Assembly (NCBI RefSeq): GCF_004310345.1 | Contig: NZ_SISK01000003.1 | Coordinates: 239,887-303,886, forward strand | DNA from: Paracoccus subflavus | Lineage (GTDB): Bacteria; Pseudomonadota; Alphaproteobacteria; Rhodobacterales; Rhodobacteraceae | Length of the DNA stretch: 64,000 nt | Direction of reading: 5' to 3' | In this document: positions 44,592-58,305 of the stretch, one piece after another | How positions within the stretch are numbered: position 1 is the stretch's first letter | Layout of the letters: the number at the start of each line of letters is the position of its first letter | Notes under the pieces: model-generated | What the model was told of the DNA's origin: nothing | The model's database searches: none | Seen by the model: only the letters and a program-made list of their open reading frames with translations | Translations under genes and position numbers: made by a program

Positions 44592-46745
44592 TCACGGATG
44601 GACCAGGGCCTTACCGGCGATTTCCTCGGCGGCGATGTGCCGGAACCGGTTTTCCGTGACGCGCAGGTCGTGCGCGATCATCAGGGCGGCCTCGTAATCG
44701 CGGGTATAGGCCTCGGTCGCGTAAAGCCTGGACGTCGCCAATCCTGCCTGTAATCGCTTCCGGACCGCCTCGCGTTCCGCGCGGTTCGCGATCAGCGCCT
44801 TGGCCTTTTCGTAATAATCCTTGTCCGACCCTGCCACCAGATCCGCAAGACCGGCGGCCCTGACCAGGCTTGCCCCGACGCGCGCCGCGAACTGCTGCCC
44901 CGGCCGGGTCAGCACGGGCAATCCCGCCCAGAGCGCATCGCTTGCCGTGGTATGGGCGTTGACGTTGAAGGTATCGAGGAACAGATCCGCATGGCGGTGC
45001 CTGGCCAGATGGGCCGCATTGGACATGCGGGGGGCGAAAACTACCCGATCGGGCTGGACGCCGCGGGCCTGTGCCTCTTGCCGCAAGGCGGGGGCGGCCC
45101 AGCTCGTCCCCTCGATCAGCCACAGAACCGTTTCGGGATGCTCTCGCATGAGCCGCATCCAGATGTCGTATTCCCGAGGCGTGATCTTGTAGGGATCGTT
45201 GAAGCAGCACAGCACCACGGCCCCATCCGGCAGGCCGTGATCGGCCCTCGTGCCGGCGTCGCCATCGATGGGCCGGCGATTGTCGTTGGGCTGGTAGCTT
45301 CCGGGAAGCCGGATGATCTTTTCCGCATAGAACGCCTCGGCCCCGCGGGGGATCACGGTGTCATCCGCGATGATGTAATCCCATGCCCCGGTCCCCAGGC
45401 TGCCCGGATAGCCCAGATAGTTGATCTGGAGCGGTGCCAGGCCCTGGGAAAACAGATTGACCCTGCTGCCCCCGGTATAGCCCTTGAGATCGATGGCAAT
45501 GTCGAGCTGGAGATGCCTGGCCAGGGCGACGACCTCGGCATCGGTGCGGCTGCTGACCTCGTGCAGGCCATGAACCGCTGCCTTGACCCAGGATGCCGTT
45601 TCCGTATCCGCCAGGGGATTGAGGGCGAACATGTGGACCTCGAACCGGTCGCGGTCATGGTGGTCCAGGACGCCCCCCAACAGGAACATGGTGGCGTGCC
45701 GAGAGATATCGGCCGAAACATAGCCCAAACGGATGGGCCCCGGCCTTCGGGCAGGCCATGCCGCCGGCCGGTTGACGGGCCATTTGCGGCCATAGGTTTC
45801 CGACCGTTTCAGCGCCCGGGCCGCGTCATCCTCCATGCAGAGCAGGCACCAGGGCATGGCCGCGCTTCCCTCGATGCCGATCCTGTGCGCGAGGGCGGGA
45901 AACTCGGCATGGGCGGACCAGTCGGCCATCTTGGTCTTGCACATGAAGGCGAGGCTGCGCGCGGCCATGTCGTCCGGGCTGAACCTGAAGGCTTGCCGGT
46001 AATGGTGCAAGGCCTCGGGGAACAGGCCGGAGGTGCTGTGGAGATTGCCGAGGTTATGATGGGTGGAGGAATTGGCGGGATCGAGATCCAGCGCCCTGTC
46101 ATAGGCGTCCCTGGCCTTTGCCCTGTCCCCCATCGCCAGAGCCAGGGTGCCAAAATCGTTGTAGAGATTTGATGTCTTTCCGATCTCGGCGGCCTTGCCC
46201 AGGGCCTCGGCCGCTTCATCCATCCTTCCGGCGGCCCACTTCATGTGCCCCATGAACAGAAAGCCCTCATGACGGTCGGGCCGCAGCCGGGTCATCTGCT
46301 CATAGGCCGCGGCTGCACCCTCGATCTCGCCGGTCTTCCGCAGGATGGCGGCAAGATGCTTCCAACTGTCATAATGCTCGGGCTCGATCTCGATCGCCTG
46401 GGTGACGAACCGGCGCGCCAGGTCCATCTCTCCCATGCGATAGGAAATCAGGGATGCGATGCTCCAGCCAAGGCGGTCCCCGGGGTGCAGGGTCAAAGCC
46501 TCGTGGCAGGCGATGAGCGCATCGCGATGGCGGTTGCCGGCCACCAGCCTGGACGCCTTGACGATGGCCTCGACGGCGATGGCCTTTCCGTCGCCGGACA
46601 GCCGGATGAGCGCAAGGCGCGCCGCCTTGTTGCCCGGAAAGCGCAGAAGAACCTCGCCATAGGCATCGCGCGCATCCGACAGTCTGCCGGCAGCCTCGAG
46701 CTTTCGGGCATCGCGCAGCGTGATTTCAGTGCCTTGATCCCGCAT
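44592..46745 (-). CDS. TPR / SPINDLY-type O-GlcNAc transferase-like glycosyltransferase (GT41)
   Basis: A 717-residue protein. Residues about 10-270 form TPR helices (DARDAYGEVLLRFPGN, ARDAYDRALDLDPANSSTHHNLGN). Residues about 340-700 form a GT41 catalytic region with RLGYVSADISRHATMFL, GYTGGSRVNLFSQGLAPLQI, NYLGYPGSLG and LDTFNVNAHTTASDALWAGLPVLT. Relatives transfer GlcNAc or another sugar to Ser/Thr, or to sugars on surface proteins. No signal peptide. It may glycosylate a partner such as an adhesin; the target is unknown. Confidence 0.85.
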   Translation of the reverse strand: MRDQGTEITLRDARKLEAAGRLSDARDAYGEVLLRFPGNKAARLALIRLSGDGKAIAVEAIVKASRLVAGNRHRDALIACHEALTLHPGDRLGWSIASLISYRMGEMDLARRFVTQAIEIEPEHYDSWKHLAAILRKTGEIEGAAAAYEQMTRLRPDRHEGFLFMGHMKWAAGRMDEAAEALGKAAEIGKTSNLYNDFGTLALAMGDRAKARDAYDRALDLDPANSSTHHNLGNLHSTSGLFPEALHHYRQAFRFSPDDMAARSLAFMCKTKMADWSAHAEFPALAHRIGIEGSAAMPWCLLCMEDDAARALKRSETYGRKWPVNRPAAWPARRPGPIRLGYVSADISRHATMFLLGGVLDHHDRDRFEVHMFALNPLADTETASWVKAAVHGLHEVSSRTDAEVVALARHLQLDIAIDLKGYTGGSRVNLFSQGLAPLQINYLGYPGSLGTGAWDYIIADDTVIPRGAEAFYAEKIIRLPGSYQPNDNRRPIDGDAGTRADHGLPDGAVVLCCFNDPYKITPREYDIWMRLMREHPETVLWLIEGTSWAAPALRQEAQARGVQPDRVVFAPRMSNAAHLARHRHADLFLDTFNVNAHTTASDALWAGLPVLTRPGQQFAARVGASLVRAAGLADLVAGSDKDYYEKAKALIANRAEREAVRKRLQAGLATSRLYATEAYTRDYEAALMIAHDLRVTENRFRHIAAEEIAGKALVHP

Positions 46746-46876
46746 CCTGCCTCCTGACCGTTCGCCCGAGGCCTAGCAGAAGCGTCTTAATGCGGCGTGA
46801 ATGCGTGGGGGCCATCCGCGCAGGACTTGCCGGCCCGGCGCCGCCACGGGCCTGTCCCCTGCATCTGCCGGAACGG

Positions 46877-46909
46877 AAAAAACAGGCGCCCCTTTCGGCG
46901 CGCCTGTTT
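46877..46909 (-). terminator. Rho-independent terminator of gltB
   Basis: Minus-strand hairpin with a 10-bp stem (46909-46900 with 46889-46880), a 10-base loop, then a TTTTTT run on the minus strand. It lies 26 bases after the gltB stop. Confidence 0.7.
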
Positions 46910-46934
46910 GCTGCTGCGTCCTGTGGCCCTGGGG

Positions 46935-51469
<4,535 letters not shown>

Positions 51470-51473
<4 letters not shown>

Positions 51474-52189
51474 GAGCGGACCCTTTCGTCGGAAAGCTGC
51501 GTCAGCAACTGATCGCAGTCGAATTGTGGCTCTGTATCCCCGAATCCCCGTTCGCCGGGAAAGGCAAAGGTAACAGGACTGTCGTTGGTTTCCTGGCGCT
51601 GTCCGGTCCAGTCGGACTGCTGTTCGATGCCGCCATAGAACCGGCCCAGGTCGCGGCTGACGAACTGCTGGCCGGTGCGCTCGATCAGCAGGGTGCCCTG
51701 GGCGTCAAAGGTCCGCAGGCGGAACTGCGTCACCTCCAGCATCTGGCCATCGATCTCGACCGTCTCGCCAGTCAGGACATCCTCGCCCACATGGCGCAGG
51801 CGTTCGCCGGTGTTGGTTTCGGTCCAGAAGTCGAAATCGTCGCGGCCCGTGTCCAGCAGGGTGCTGAAGCTGGCATGGTCGCGCGACTGTTCGACCAGCA
51901 GATCGGTCAGGCCGGTATTGGGATCGCTGCTTTCGATCCAGCGGGTTTCCGCGTCGATGCGCGACAGGTGCCGCAATCCGTCTTGGCCGAATATCGCGCT
52001 GCGTTGATGCCCCTGGGGATCGGCCTCGCAGACGAAATACTGGCTGACCGAACAGCCGCGGTTCTGCACCGTGGTCTGCAACTGGCATCCCTGGGGAGGA
52101 CGGAAATTCGCCGCATGACCGGGGGTTGCCGTCAGCAAGACCGCCAGCAACAAGGCCCCCCTCCATGCGCGTGATGCAGGATGATCCAT
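51470..52189 (-). CDS. Secreted hypothetical protein between gltD and gltB
   Basis: A 239-residue protein with a signal peptide (hydrophobic 10-22, cleavage near GHAA). The mature form begins ANFRPPQGC and has four cysteines (GCQLQ, RGCSV, FVCEAD and FDCDQL), enough for two disulfides. Residues 65-210 are mostly beta-like with many acidic and polar positions. I do not recognise a characterised family. It is 12 bases after gltD and overlaps gltB by four, so it is translated with the glutamate synthase subunits although it should be periplasmic. No function is assigned. Confidence 0.75.
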
Positions 52190-52201
52190 GGTCCCTCCCC
52201 C

Positions 52202-53686
52202 TTATTCGGCTGCGACGCGGGCGGCGCCCGTCAGGTAGCCGGCGATGGATTCGGCGGCCTCGCGCCCGTCGCGGATCGCCCAGACCACCAGGCTGGCGCC
52301 GCGCACGATGTCGCCCACCGCGAATACGCCCGGCAGGCTGGTCTGATGGGTCTGGAAATTGGCCTTGATGGTGCCCCAGCGGGTGACCTCCAGCCCGTCC
52401 ACGCCCCACAGTTTCGGCAGATCCTCGGGCTCGAAGCCCAGGGCCTTGATGACCAGATCGGCGGGTTCGTCGTAATCGGCGCCCTCGATCAGTTCGGGCG
52501 ACTGGCGGCCCGTCACGTCCGGAGCACCCAGGCGCATCTTCTGGACGCGGACCTGGGCCACCTGCGGCAGGCCGTCCACGTCGGACTCCTGCGCCAGCTT
52601 GGCCTCGCCCGGGACATGGCCGACAAAGGCGCCGGGCGCGGACATCCAGACGAAATCGACGCCCTCCTCCTCGGCATTCTGCACCTCGCGCTGCGATCCC
52701 GGCATGTTGGCGCGGTCGCGGCGGTACAGGCATTTCACCGACAGCGCCCCTTGGCGGATGGCGGTGCGCACGCAGTCCATGGCCGTGTCGCCGCCGCCGA
52801 TGACGACAACACGCTTGCCGCGCGCGTTCAGTTCGCCATCGTTGTAATCGGGCACCTCGTCGCCGAAATCGACCTTGTTCGAGGCTGTCAGATAGTCGAT
52901 GGCCCGCACCACGCCGGGCGCCGCGGCATTGTCGATGTCCAGGTCGCGGGTCTTGTAGACGCCCGTAGCGATCAGAACCGCGTCGTGCTTGCCCCGGATG
53001 GCGTCGAAGCTGATGTCCTCGCCTACGTTGCAGTTCAGCACGAACTCGACGCCGCCGTCCTCGAGCCACTGGTTGCGGCGCATCACCACGTCCTTTTCCA
53101 GCTTGAAACCGGGGATGCCATAGGTCATCAGCCCGCCCGCGCGGTCATAGCGGTCGTAAACGGTGACCTGGAATCCCTGCCGGCGCAGCATGTCGGCGGC
53201 GGCCAGCCCGCCGGGGCCCGCGCCGATGATCCCCACGCTTTCGGACCGTTCCATCAGGGGGGCGGCGGGGCGGACCCAGCCGCGTTCCCAGGCGGTATCG
53301 GTGATGTATTTTTCGATGGAACCGATGGTGACGGTGCCATGGCCCGACTGCTCGATCACGCAGTTGCCTTCGCACAGCCGGTCCTGCGGGCAGATACGGC
53401 CACAGATTTCGGGAAAGGTATTGGTGGCCTGGCTGACCTGATAGGCTTCCTCCAGCCGCCCTTCGGCGGTCAGGCGCAGCCAGTCTGGAATGTTGTTGTG
53501 CAGCGGGCAATGCGACTGGCAATAGGGCACGCCGCACTGGCTGCATCGGCTGGCCTGCTGGGCCGCCTTGGCATCGGCGAATTCCCGATAGATTTCGTGA
53601 AAATCCTCGCTCCGTTCGGCTGCCGGGCGTTTCTCGGGCATCTCGCGCGGGGTCGAGACGAACGTGAGCATCTTCTGCGTGGCCAT
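52202..53686 (-). CDS. gltD: Glutamate synthase small subunit
   Basis: A 494-residue FAD/NADPH oxidoreductase. The N-terminal cysteine-rich domain binds 4Fe-4S clusters (CSQCGVPYCQSHCPL and CGRICPQDRLCEGNC). The FAD motif GIIGAGPGGLAAAD is at about 152 and the NADPH motif VVVIGGGDTAMDC at about 285. It supplies electrons to GltB. First gene of a three-gene unit (gltD, secreted protein, gltB), preceded by an AT-rich control region. Confidence 0.94.
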   Translation of the reverse strand: MATQKMLTFVSTPREMPEKRPAAERSEDFHEIYREFADAKAAQQASRCSQCGVPYCQSHCPLHNNIPDWLRLTAEGRLEEAYQVSQATNTFPEICGRICPQDRLCEGNCVIEQSGHGTVTIGSIEKYITDTAWERGWVRPAAPLMERSESVGIIGAGPGGLAAADMLRRQGFQVTVYDRYDRAGGLMTYGIPGFKLEKDVVMRRNQWLEDGGVEFVLNCNVGEDISFDAIRGKHDAVLIATGVYKTRDLDIDNAAAPGVVRAIDYLTASNKVDFGDEVPDYNDGELNARGKRVVVIGGGDTAMDCVRTAIRQGALSVKCLYRRDRANMPGSQREVQNAEEEGVDFVWMSAPGAFVGHVPGEAKLAQESDVDGLPQVAQVRVQKMRLGAPDVTGRQSPELIEGADYDEPADLVIKALGFEPEDLPKLWGVDGLEVTRWGTIKANFQTHQTSLPGVFAVGDIVRGASLVVWAIRDGREAAESIAGYLTGAARVAAE

Positions 53687-53750
53687 GGCTGCGCGACCTC
53701 TTGATCAGGGCTTTACGCTTTTCGATAAACCAAGGTCTTGTCGATTAAAA

Positions 53751-53766
53751 GTCAGCAATACTGACC
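53751..53766. promoter_or_regulatory. Operator-like element upstream of gltD (copy 1)
   Basis: GTCAG-CAATA-CTGAC is a perfect 5-5-5 inverted repeat (53751-53765) inside an AT-rich stretch, 65 bases before the gltD start. A similar 16-mer occurs at 53825-53840. Confidence 0.4.
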
Positions 53767-53824
53767 TAAACAGAAGAAAACCGCATAGGGATTAATTTTT
53801 CCTGATCGCTTTCCAAGAAATTAG

Positions 53825-53840
53825 GTCAGCAACGCTTACC
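53825..53840. promoter_or_regulatory. Operator-like element upstream of gltD (copy 2)
   Basis: GTCAGCAACGCTTACC, 13 of 16 bases identical to copy 1 (GTCAGCAATACTGACC), 74 bases away in the same orientation. It overlaps the uppP stop codon. Confidence 0.3.
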
Positions 53841-54639
53841 AACCAGCCGCCAGGGCCAATAAGGCAAGGCTTCCGGCGAAGATCCGCCACCATCCGAACA
53901 AGGCGTATCCATGTTTCGACACATAGTCCAAAAGCCAGCGCACCACCGCCAGGGCGCTGAAAAAGGCGGCGGCGAAGCCTATCAGGATCTGGTTCAGGGC
54001 GGCGGCGTCCAGGATGCCCCGATTCTGATAAAGATCATAGGCAAAGGCCCCCAGCATGGTGGGCATCGCCAGAAAGAACGAGAATTCGGCCGCCGACCGT
54101 TTGTCCGCCCCCAGCAAAAGCCCGCCCACGATGGTGGCCCCCGACCGCGAGACGCCGGGGATCATGGCAAGGCACTGGATCAGCCCGATCCCGAAGGCCA
54201 TCGGCAAGGGGAAATCCTCGACCCGATGATAGACCGGGACCGCGGTCCGCCGGTCCACCCACAGCAGCACGATTCCCCCCAGGATCAGCATGACGGCGAC
54301 CAGCATGGGGGTTTCGAACAGCACGGTCTTGATGAAACCGTGCGCCATGACGCCCACGACAGCGGCGGGCAGAAAAGCCAGCAGAACGGCGGCGACGAAC
54401 CGGCGCGCCTGCGCATCGCGGGGCGCGTCGCGCAGGATCTGGGCGATCCGGGCGGCATAAACCCCCAGGATCGCCATCAGCGCGCCCAACTGGATCAGCA
54501 CCTCGAACGAGCGGCCCGGCGAGTCGAAGCCAAGAAAATGTCCCGCAAGCAGGATATGCCCGGTCGATGACACCGGAATGAATTCCGTTAGCCCCTCGAG
54601 AACCCCGAGGATGGCCGCGACGATGGTGTTGGGTTCCAT
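53836..54639 (-). CDS. uppP: Undecaprenyl-diphosphate phosphatase UppP (BacA family)
   Basis: A 267-residue membrane phosphatase recycling the lipid carrier of cell-wall synthesis. Both catalytic motifs are clear: [13 protein letters not shown] (about 14-26) and PGVSRSGAT (about 163-171). ATG at 54639 is chosen because it gives the family start ([12 protein letters not shown]); the longer frame lacks similarity. Start shares a base with the upstream NDUFA9-like gene stop (TGATG). Confidence 0.93.
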   Translation of the reverse strand: MEPNTIVAAILGVLEGLTEFIPVSSTGHILLAGHFLGFDSPGRSFEVLIQLGALMAILGVYAARIAQILRDAPRDAQARRFVAAVLLAFLPAAVVGVMAHGFIKTVLFETPMLVAVMLILGGIVLLWVDRRTAVPVYHRVEDFPLPMAFGIGLIQCLAMIPGVSRSGATIVGGLLLGADKRSAAEFSFFLAMPTMLGAFAYDLYQNRGILDAAALNQILIGFAAAFFSALAVVRWLLDYVSKHGYALFGWWRIFAGSLALLALAAGW

Positions 54640-55625
54640 CAGTCGGCGCGCAGGTTCTTGGCTGACTGCTTGATCGCGTCGTATTGCCCCGAGGGCCGGA
54701 ACCGCCACAGATAGCTGTCGATCACCGCATCCGCCGACACCGGCTGGATGCCCAGATCGGCAAAGCCGCGGGCGCCCGGCGACACGACATTGTCGCGGCG
54801 CAGCAGGGCCAACTGGTCCCGTGTCAGCAGCCGGTTGGTGAACAGCCCGCCGGTCAAGACTTGCACCACGCCCAGGATACGGGCGCCGATCCCCGCCACC
54901 CAGAAGGGCAGGTTCACCACGCCGCGCCGCCGCATCGTCGCCCGCAGAACCTGATCGACGATCTCGCGCGTGGTCAGCACGTCCGGCCCGCCCAGTTCAT
55001 AGATGCCGGGCGCGGCCTCGCCCGTGGCGCCCTTGAGGGCGGCGCGGGCCACGTCATCCACGAAAACGGGTTGCATCCGCACCCCGGCCCCCACCACCGG
55101 CAGCAGCGGGCCGAACCGGGTCATGGCGGCAAAGCGGTTGTAGAAGCTGTCGCCCGGCCCGAACATGACCGAGGGGCGCAGGATCACCGCATCGGGGCGA
55201 TGGCGCAGCACCGCAGCCTCGCCCCGCGCCTTGCCGGCGATATAGGCGCTGTCCGAATCGGGATCCACGCCGATGCCCGAAACATGGACGATCCGGGCCA
55301 CGCCCATTTCCGCCGACAGGCGGGCGATGTTTTCGGCCCCGTCCTCGAACACGGCCTTGAAGCTGCTCTTGCCGCTGGGCGACAGGATGTTGACGCAGTT
55401 GACCACCGCGTCCGCATCGGACATGGCGGCGCGCACCGACAGGTCGTCGCGGATGTTGCACAGCACCGGCTGGACCTGGCCCACGGCGCCATAGGTGCGG
55501 GTGAACAGCGCCTCGTCGGGTCGGCGCACGGCCACGCGGACGCGCCAGCCCAGCTTGGCCATCTGCTGGGCGACCTGCCGGCCCAGAAAGCCCGAGCCGC
55601 CGAAAATCGTGACCAGTTTCGCCAT
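54639..55625 (-). CDS. NDUFA9-like atypical SDR (complex I NDUFA9 subunit family)
   Basis: A 328-residue extended/atypical SDR. The Rossmann motif [14 protein letters not shown] is at residues 8-21, with [23 protein letters not shown] and [16 protein letters not shown] further on. These match the NDUFA9-related proteins that alphaproteobacteria often encode near uppP. A role in complex I stability or assembly is family-level knowledge from mitochondria, not shown here. Confidence 0.85.
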   Translation of the reverse strand: MAKLVTIFGGSGFLGRQVAQQMAKLGWRVRVAVRRPDEALFTRTYGAVGQVQPVLCNIRDDLSVRAAMSDADAVVNCVNILSPSGKSSFKAVFEDGAENIARLSAEMGVARIVHVSGIGVDPDSDSAYIAGKARGEAAVLRHRPDAVILRPSVMFGPGDSFYNRFAAMTRFGPLLPVVGAGVRMQPVFVDDVARAALKGATGEAAPGIYELGGPDVLTTREIVDQVLRATMRRRGVVNLPFWVAGIGARILGVVQVLTGGLFTNRLLTRDQLALLRRDNVVSPGARGFADLGIQPVSADAVIDSYLWRFRPSGQYDAIKQSAKNLRAD

Positions 55626-55811
55626 GGGCGTCGCGCCTCCTGATGTCGATGCGTCTGCCGCTCCTTACCCAAGCCCGCCCCGCGCGACAAGGCGCACCAG
55701 CCCAGCCGTCGCGGAACCGTCACGAGGCGCCGGGGATTTTCGCAAGAATCTCCTCGCGCCCCCATTGACGCCCCCTGCGACTGGCATTAGGAACCCGCCT
55801 CACACCAGTTG

Positions 55812-55896
55812 GCCCAGATGGCGGAATTGGTAGACGCGCACGGTTCAGGTCCGTGTGCCGCAAGGCGTGGAGGTTCGAGTCCTCTTCTGGGCACCA
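55812..55896 (+). tRNA. tRNA-Leu (CAG)
   Basis: A complete class II tRNA with encoded CCA. Acceptor 55812-55818 (GCCCAGA) pairs with 55886-55892 (TCTGGGC). The D-arm has AATTGGTAGA. The anticodon stem CACGG/CCGTG encloses the loop TTCAGGT, giving anticodon CAG. A long variable arm (GCCGCAAGGC) and a T-arm with TTCGAGT follow. Confidence 0.97.
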
Positions 55897-55898
55897 TC

Positions 55899-55936
55899 AA
55901 AAGCCCCTGGAAAACTGCGGTTTTCCGGGGGCTTTT
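55899..55936 (+). terminator. Terminator after tRNA-Leu
   Basis: A long hairpin: AAAAGCCCC...GAAAAC pairs with GTTTTC...GGGGCTTTT around the loop TGCG, starting two bases after the tRNA CCA. Confidence 0.85.
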
Positions 55937-56293
55937 GCTTTTCCGGGCCGGTCGGCACGGGGGCGGGATCAGGTCCCCCGGCCAACGCTGAGAACTGTTT
56001 GCTTGGGCCAGCCGTCGACCATGAAGGCCACCCCTGCGATAAGGCACATGCAAGGCACGCTCAGCGGCGCGAGGGTGCCATGAAGCGTTTGCAGGCCGGG
56101 GATGATGATGTGCGACGTGCGGGTGATATCGTGATCGGCCATCATGATTGATCTCTGGAAGCATGCGGTCGCGATATGGCGCAGGGAGGGCCGTCTCGAT
56201 CAAGACGTTTCGGACCCGTCCCTTCACAAGGGCGAAACCTGCGCGCGCGATGGTCGTTTGTCAGGAAGGGACTTTAATCACAGGAGAGATGCG
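55937..56293. other. Gap between tRNA-Leu and the DUF1269 gene
   Basis: 357 bases without a supported gene. Contains a stem (GTTTCG 56205-56210 with CGAAAC 56233-56238, plus inner CCCTT/AAGGG), and then the candidate stress-sigma promoter at 56234-56258. Confidence 0.4.
56234..56258 (+). promoter_or_regulatory. Weak EcfG-like promoter upstream of the DUF1269 gene
   Basis: GAAAC, a 16-base spacer, then CGTT, compared with the alphaproteobacterial general stress consensus GGAAC-N16/17-CGTT (one mismatch). It ends 35 bases before the start codon. Confidence 0.25.
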
Positions 56294-56812
56294 ATGTCGG
56301 AACTGATCGTGATCGCCTTCGACGACGAACCAACGGGCTTCGAGCTGCGGGCCGAACTGGTGAAGATGCAGGGCGAATATCTGATCGAGATGGAGGATGC
56401 CGTGGTCGTCACCCGCCCGTCCGAGGACGAGATCAAGCTGCATCAGGCCGTCAACCTGACCGCCGCCGGGGCCCTGGGCGGGGGCTTCTGGGGCAGCCTG
56501 ATCGGGCTTGTGTTCCTGAACCCGCTTCTGGGGGCGGCGGTGGGCGCGGCATCGGGGGCGCTGGCGGGCCGGCTGACCGATATCGGCATCAACGACGATT
56601 TCATGCGCGACACGGCCCGCGCCCTGCCGCCGGGCGGATCGGCGGTCTTCGTGCTGCTGCGCAAGATGACGGCCGACAAGGTTCTGGACCGGCTGGCCGG
56701 CTTTCACCATCGCGGCCGCGTGCTGAAAACCTCGCTCTCGCGCGAGGACGAGGATCGGTTGCGCGATGCCCTGTCCGGGAATGGCGGCGCATCGCCCGCG
56801 CCGGGCGCTTGA
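56294..56812 (+). CDS. DUF1269 membrane-associated protein
   Basis: A 172-residue protein matching DUF1269: N-terminal LIVIAFDDEPTGFELRAEL, a glycine-rich hydrophobic hairpin in the middle (about 55-95, GGGFWGSLIGLVF and GAAVGAASGALAG), and a C-terminal GSAVFVLLRKMTADKVL. ATG at 56294 has AGGAGA 7 bases upstream. Function unknown; members are often stress-induced, and a weak EcfG-like promoter precedes this copy. Confidence 0.85.
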   Translation: MSELIVIAFDDEPTGFELRAELVKMQGEYLIEMEDAVVVTRPSEDEIKLHQAVNLTAAGALGGGFWGSLIGLVFLNPLLGAAVGAASGALAGRLTDIGINDDFMRDTARALPPGGSAVFVLLRKMTADKVLDRLAGFHHRGRVLKTSLSREDEDRLRDALSGNGGASPAPGA

Positions 56813-56845
56813 CGCACGGGCCTGACGCATGAGAGACGCAGGCCC

Positions 56846-57541
56846 ATGGTCCTGCGCCTTTTGTCCAGCCCCCCGGCCGAGACGCCTGCGATTCGCTGGC
56901 GTCCCTTGCGCCGCCTGCTGATCTGGACGCGCTGGCTGGCGGTGCGATTTGGGGCGCTGATGGTCGGGCTTGTGCTGTTCTATGGCCTCGTCAACCCGCC
57001 GACCACCTGGACCATCGCCAAGGAATCGACCATGCCCCGCACCTGGGTCGCCATCGACGACATCGCCCCGGTCATGCGCCGGTCGGTGGTCGCGGCCGAG
57101 GACGCGAATTTCTGCCGGCACTGGGGCTTCGACATGTCCGAAATCCGCAAGGTGGTGGCCTCGGGATCGCCGCGGGGGGCCTCGACCCTGTCGCAGCAGA
57201 CCGCCAAGAACGTGTTCCTGTGGCAGGGCCGCAGTTGGACGCGCAAGGTTCTGGAAACGGGCTTCACCCCCCTGATCGAGGCCTTCTGGTCCAAGCGCCG
57301 CATCCTTGAGGTTTATCTGAACCTGGCCGAGTTCGGTCCCGGCATCTTCGGAATCCATGCCGCCGCGCGCGCGCATTTCGGCACCACGCCGGACCGCCTG
57401 ACCCCCGTGCAGGCGGCGCGGCTGGCGGCCGTCCTGCCCGCGCCCAAGACCCGGCGGGCGGACCGTCCTTCGGCCCGGTCGCGGGCCATCGCCGACGGCG
57501 CGGCCACGATTGCGCGGGACGGGCGCGCAGGCTGCCTGTAG
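56846..57541 (+). CDS. mtgA: Monofunctional peptidoglycan glycosyltransferase MtgA
   Basis: A 231-residue GT51 enzyme with one N-terminal anchor helix (about 33-50). Catalytic AAEDANFCRHWGFD (about 83-96), GASTLSQQTAKNVFLW and EVYLNLAEFGPGIFG are intact. It polymerises lipid II into glycan strands without cross-linking. Starts 33 bases after the DUF1269 stop. Confidence 0.93.
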   Translation: MVLRLLSSPPAETPAIRWRPLRRLLIWTRWLAVRFGALMVGLVLFYGLVNPPTTWTIAKESTMPRTWVAIDDIAPVMRRSVVAAEDANFCRHWGFDMSEIRKVVASGSPRGASTLSQQTAKNVFLWQGRSWTRKVLETGFTPLIEAFWSKRRILEVYLNLAEFGPGIFGIHAAARAHFGTTPDRLTPVQAARLAAVLPAPKTRRADRPSARSRAIADGAATIARDGRAGCL

Positions 57542-57618
57542 CATCCGCCCGCAGGTTGAATCACCGGGCCGGACGGCGTATCAACGGCGCCGTTGCGCAA
57601 AAAGGTCTTGAAACCGTC

Positions 57619-58305
57619 ATGAACACAGCCACCCAGACCACGCGGCTTTATCATTCGCCCCTGTCGCCGTTCTGCCGCAAGGTCCGGCTGGTGCTGGCCG
57701 AAAAGAGGATCGAGGTCGAACTGGTCGAGGAGCGCTATTGGGAAGGTCCTCCCGACCTGCGTCGGCGCAATCCTGCAGGCAAGCTGCCGGTGCTGCGCCA
57801 CCGGGGCAACATGCTGGCCGAAAGCCAGGCAATCATCGAATATCTGGACGAGGCCGTGCCCGCCCCAGCCCTGATGCCCGCAACCCCCCTGGAGCGCCAC
57901 GAGGTGCGCCGCCTGTGCGCCTGGTTCGACGACAAGTTCAACAGCGAAGTGACCGCGCCGATCCTGACCGAACGGGTATGGAAGAAGATCACCCGGCAGG
58001 GCTATCCCGACAGCCGGGTGGTCAAGGACGGGCTGCGCGCGGTCAAGGACCACATCGACTATCTGTCGTCCCTGCTGGAAACGCGGCGCTGGCTGGCGGG
58101 CAACAGCCTGACGCTGGCCGATTTCACGGCGGCGGCGCATTTTTCCTGCCTCGATTATATTTCGGACGTGGACTGGGACCGGTCCGAGGTGCTGCGCGAC
58201 TGGTACGCGACGATCAAGTCCCGCCCGGCCTTCCGGTCGATCCTGGCCGATCAGGTTCCCGGCATCCACCCGGCGCCGCATTATGCCGAGCTTGACTGGG
58301 GATAA
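57619..58305 (+). CDS. fzlA: Glutathione S-transferase-like protein, probable FzlA
   Basis: A 228-residue GST-fold protein: thioredoxin-like N-terminus [30 protein letters not shown], and a helical C-terminal half ending [12 protein letters not shown]. This C-terminal tail resembles FzlA, the FtsZ-binding division protein of Caulobacter that lacks ordinary GST activity. ATG at 57619 is chosen because it starts just before the conserved fold. The FzlA identity is from memory of the tail and should be held at moderate confidence; the GST fold is sure. Confidence 0.75.
   Translation: MNTATQTTRLYHSPLSPFCRKVRLVLAEKRIEVELVEERYWEGPPDLRRRNPAGKLPVLRHRGNMLAESQAIIEYLDEAVPAPALMPATPLERHEVRRLCAWFDDKFNSEVTAPILTERVWKKITRQGYPDSRVVKDGLRAVKDHIDYLSSLLETRRWLAGNSLTLADFTAAAHFSCLDYISDVDWDRSEVLRDWYATIKSRPAFRSILADQVPGIHPAPHYAELDWG

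Noticed and set aside
55787..56227. Minus-strand 146-residue reading frame containing a GLEPPRLAAHGPEPCAST-like stretch
   Set aside because: It reads the complement of tRNA-Leu; this is a well-known false protein in databases.
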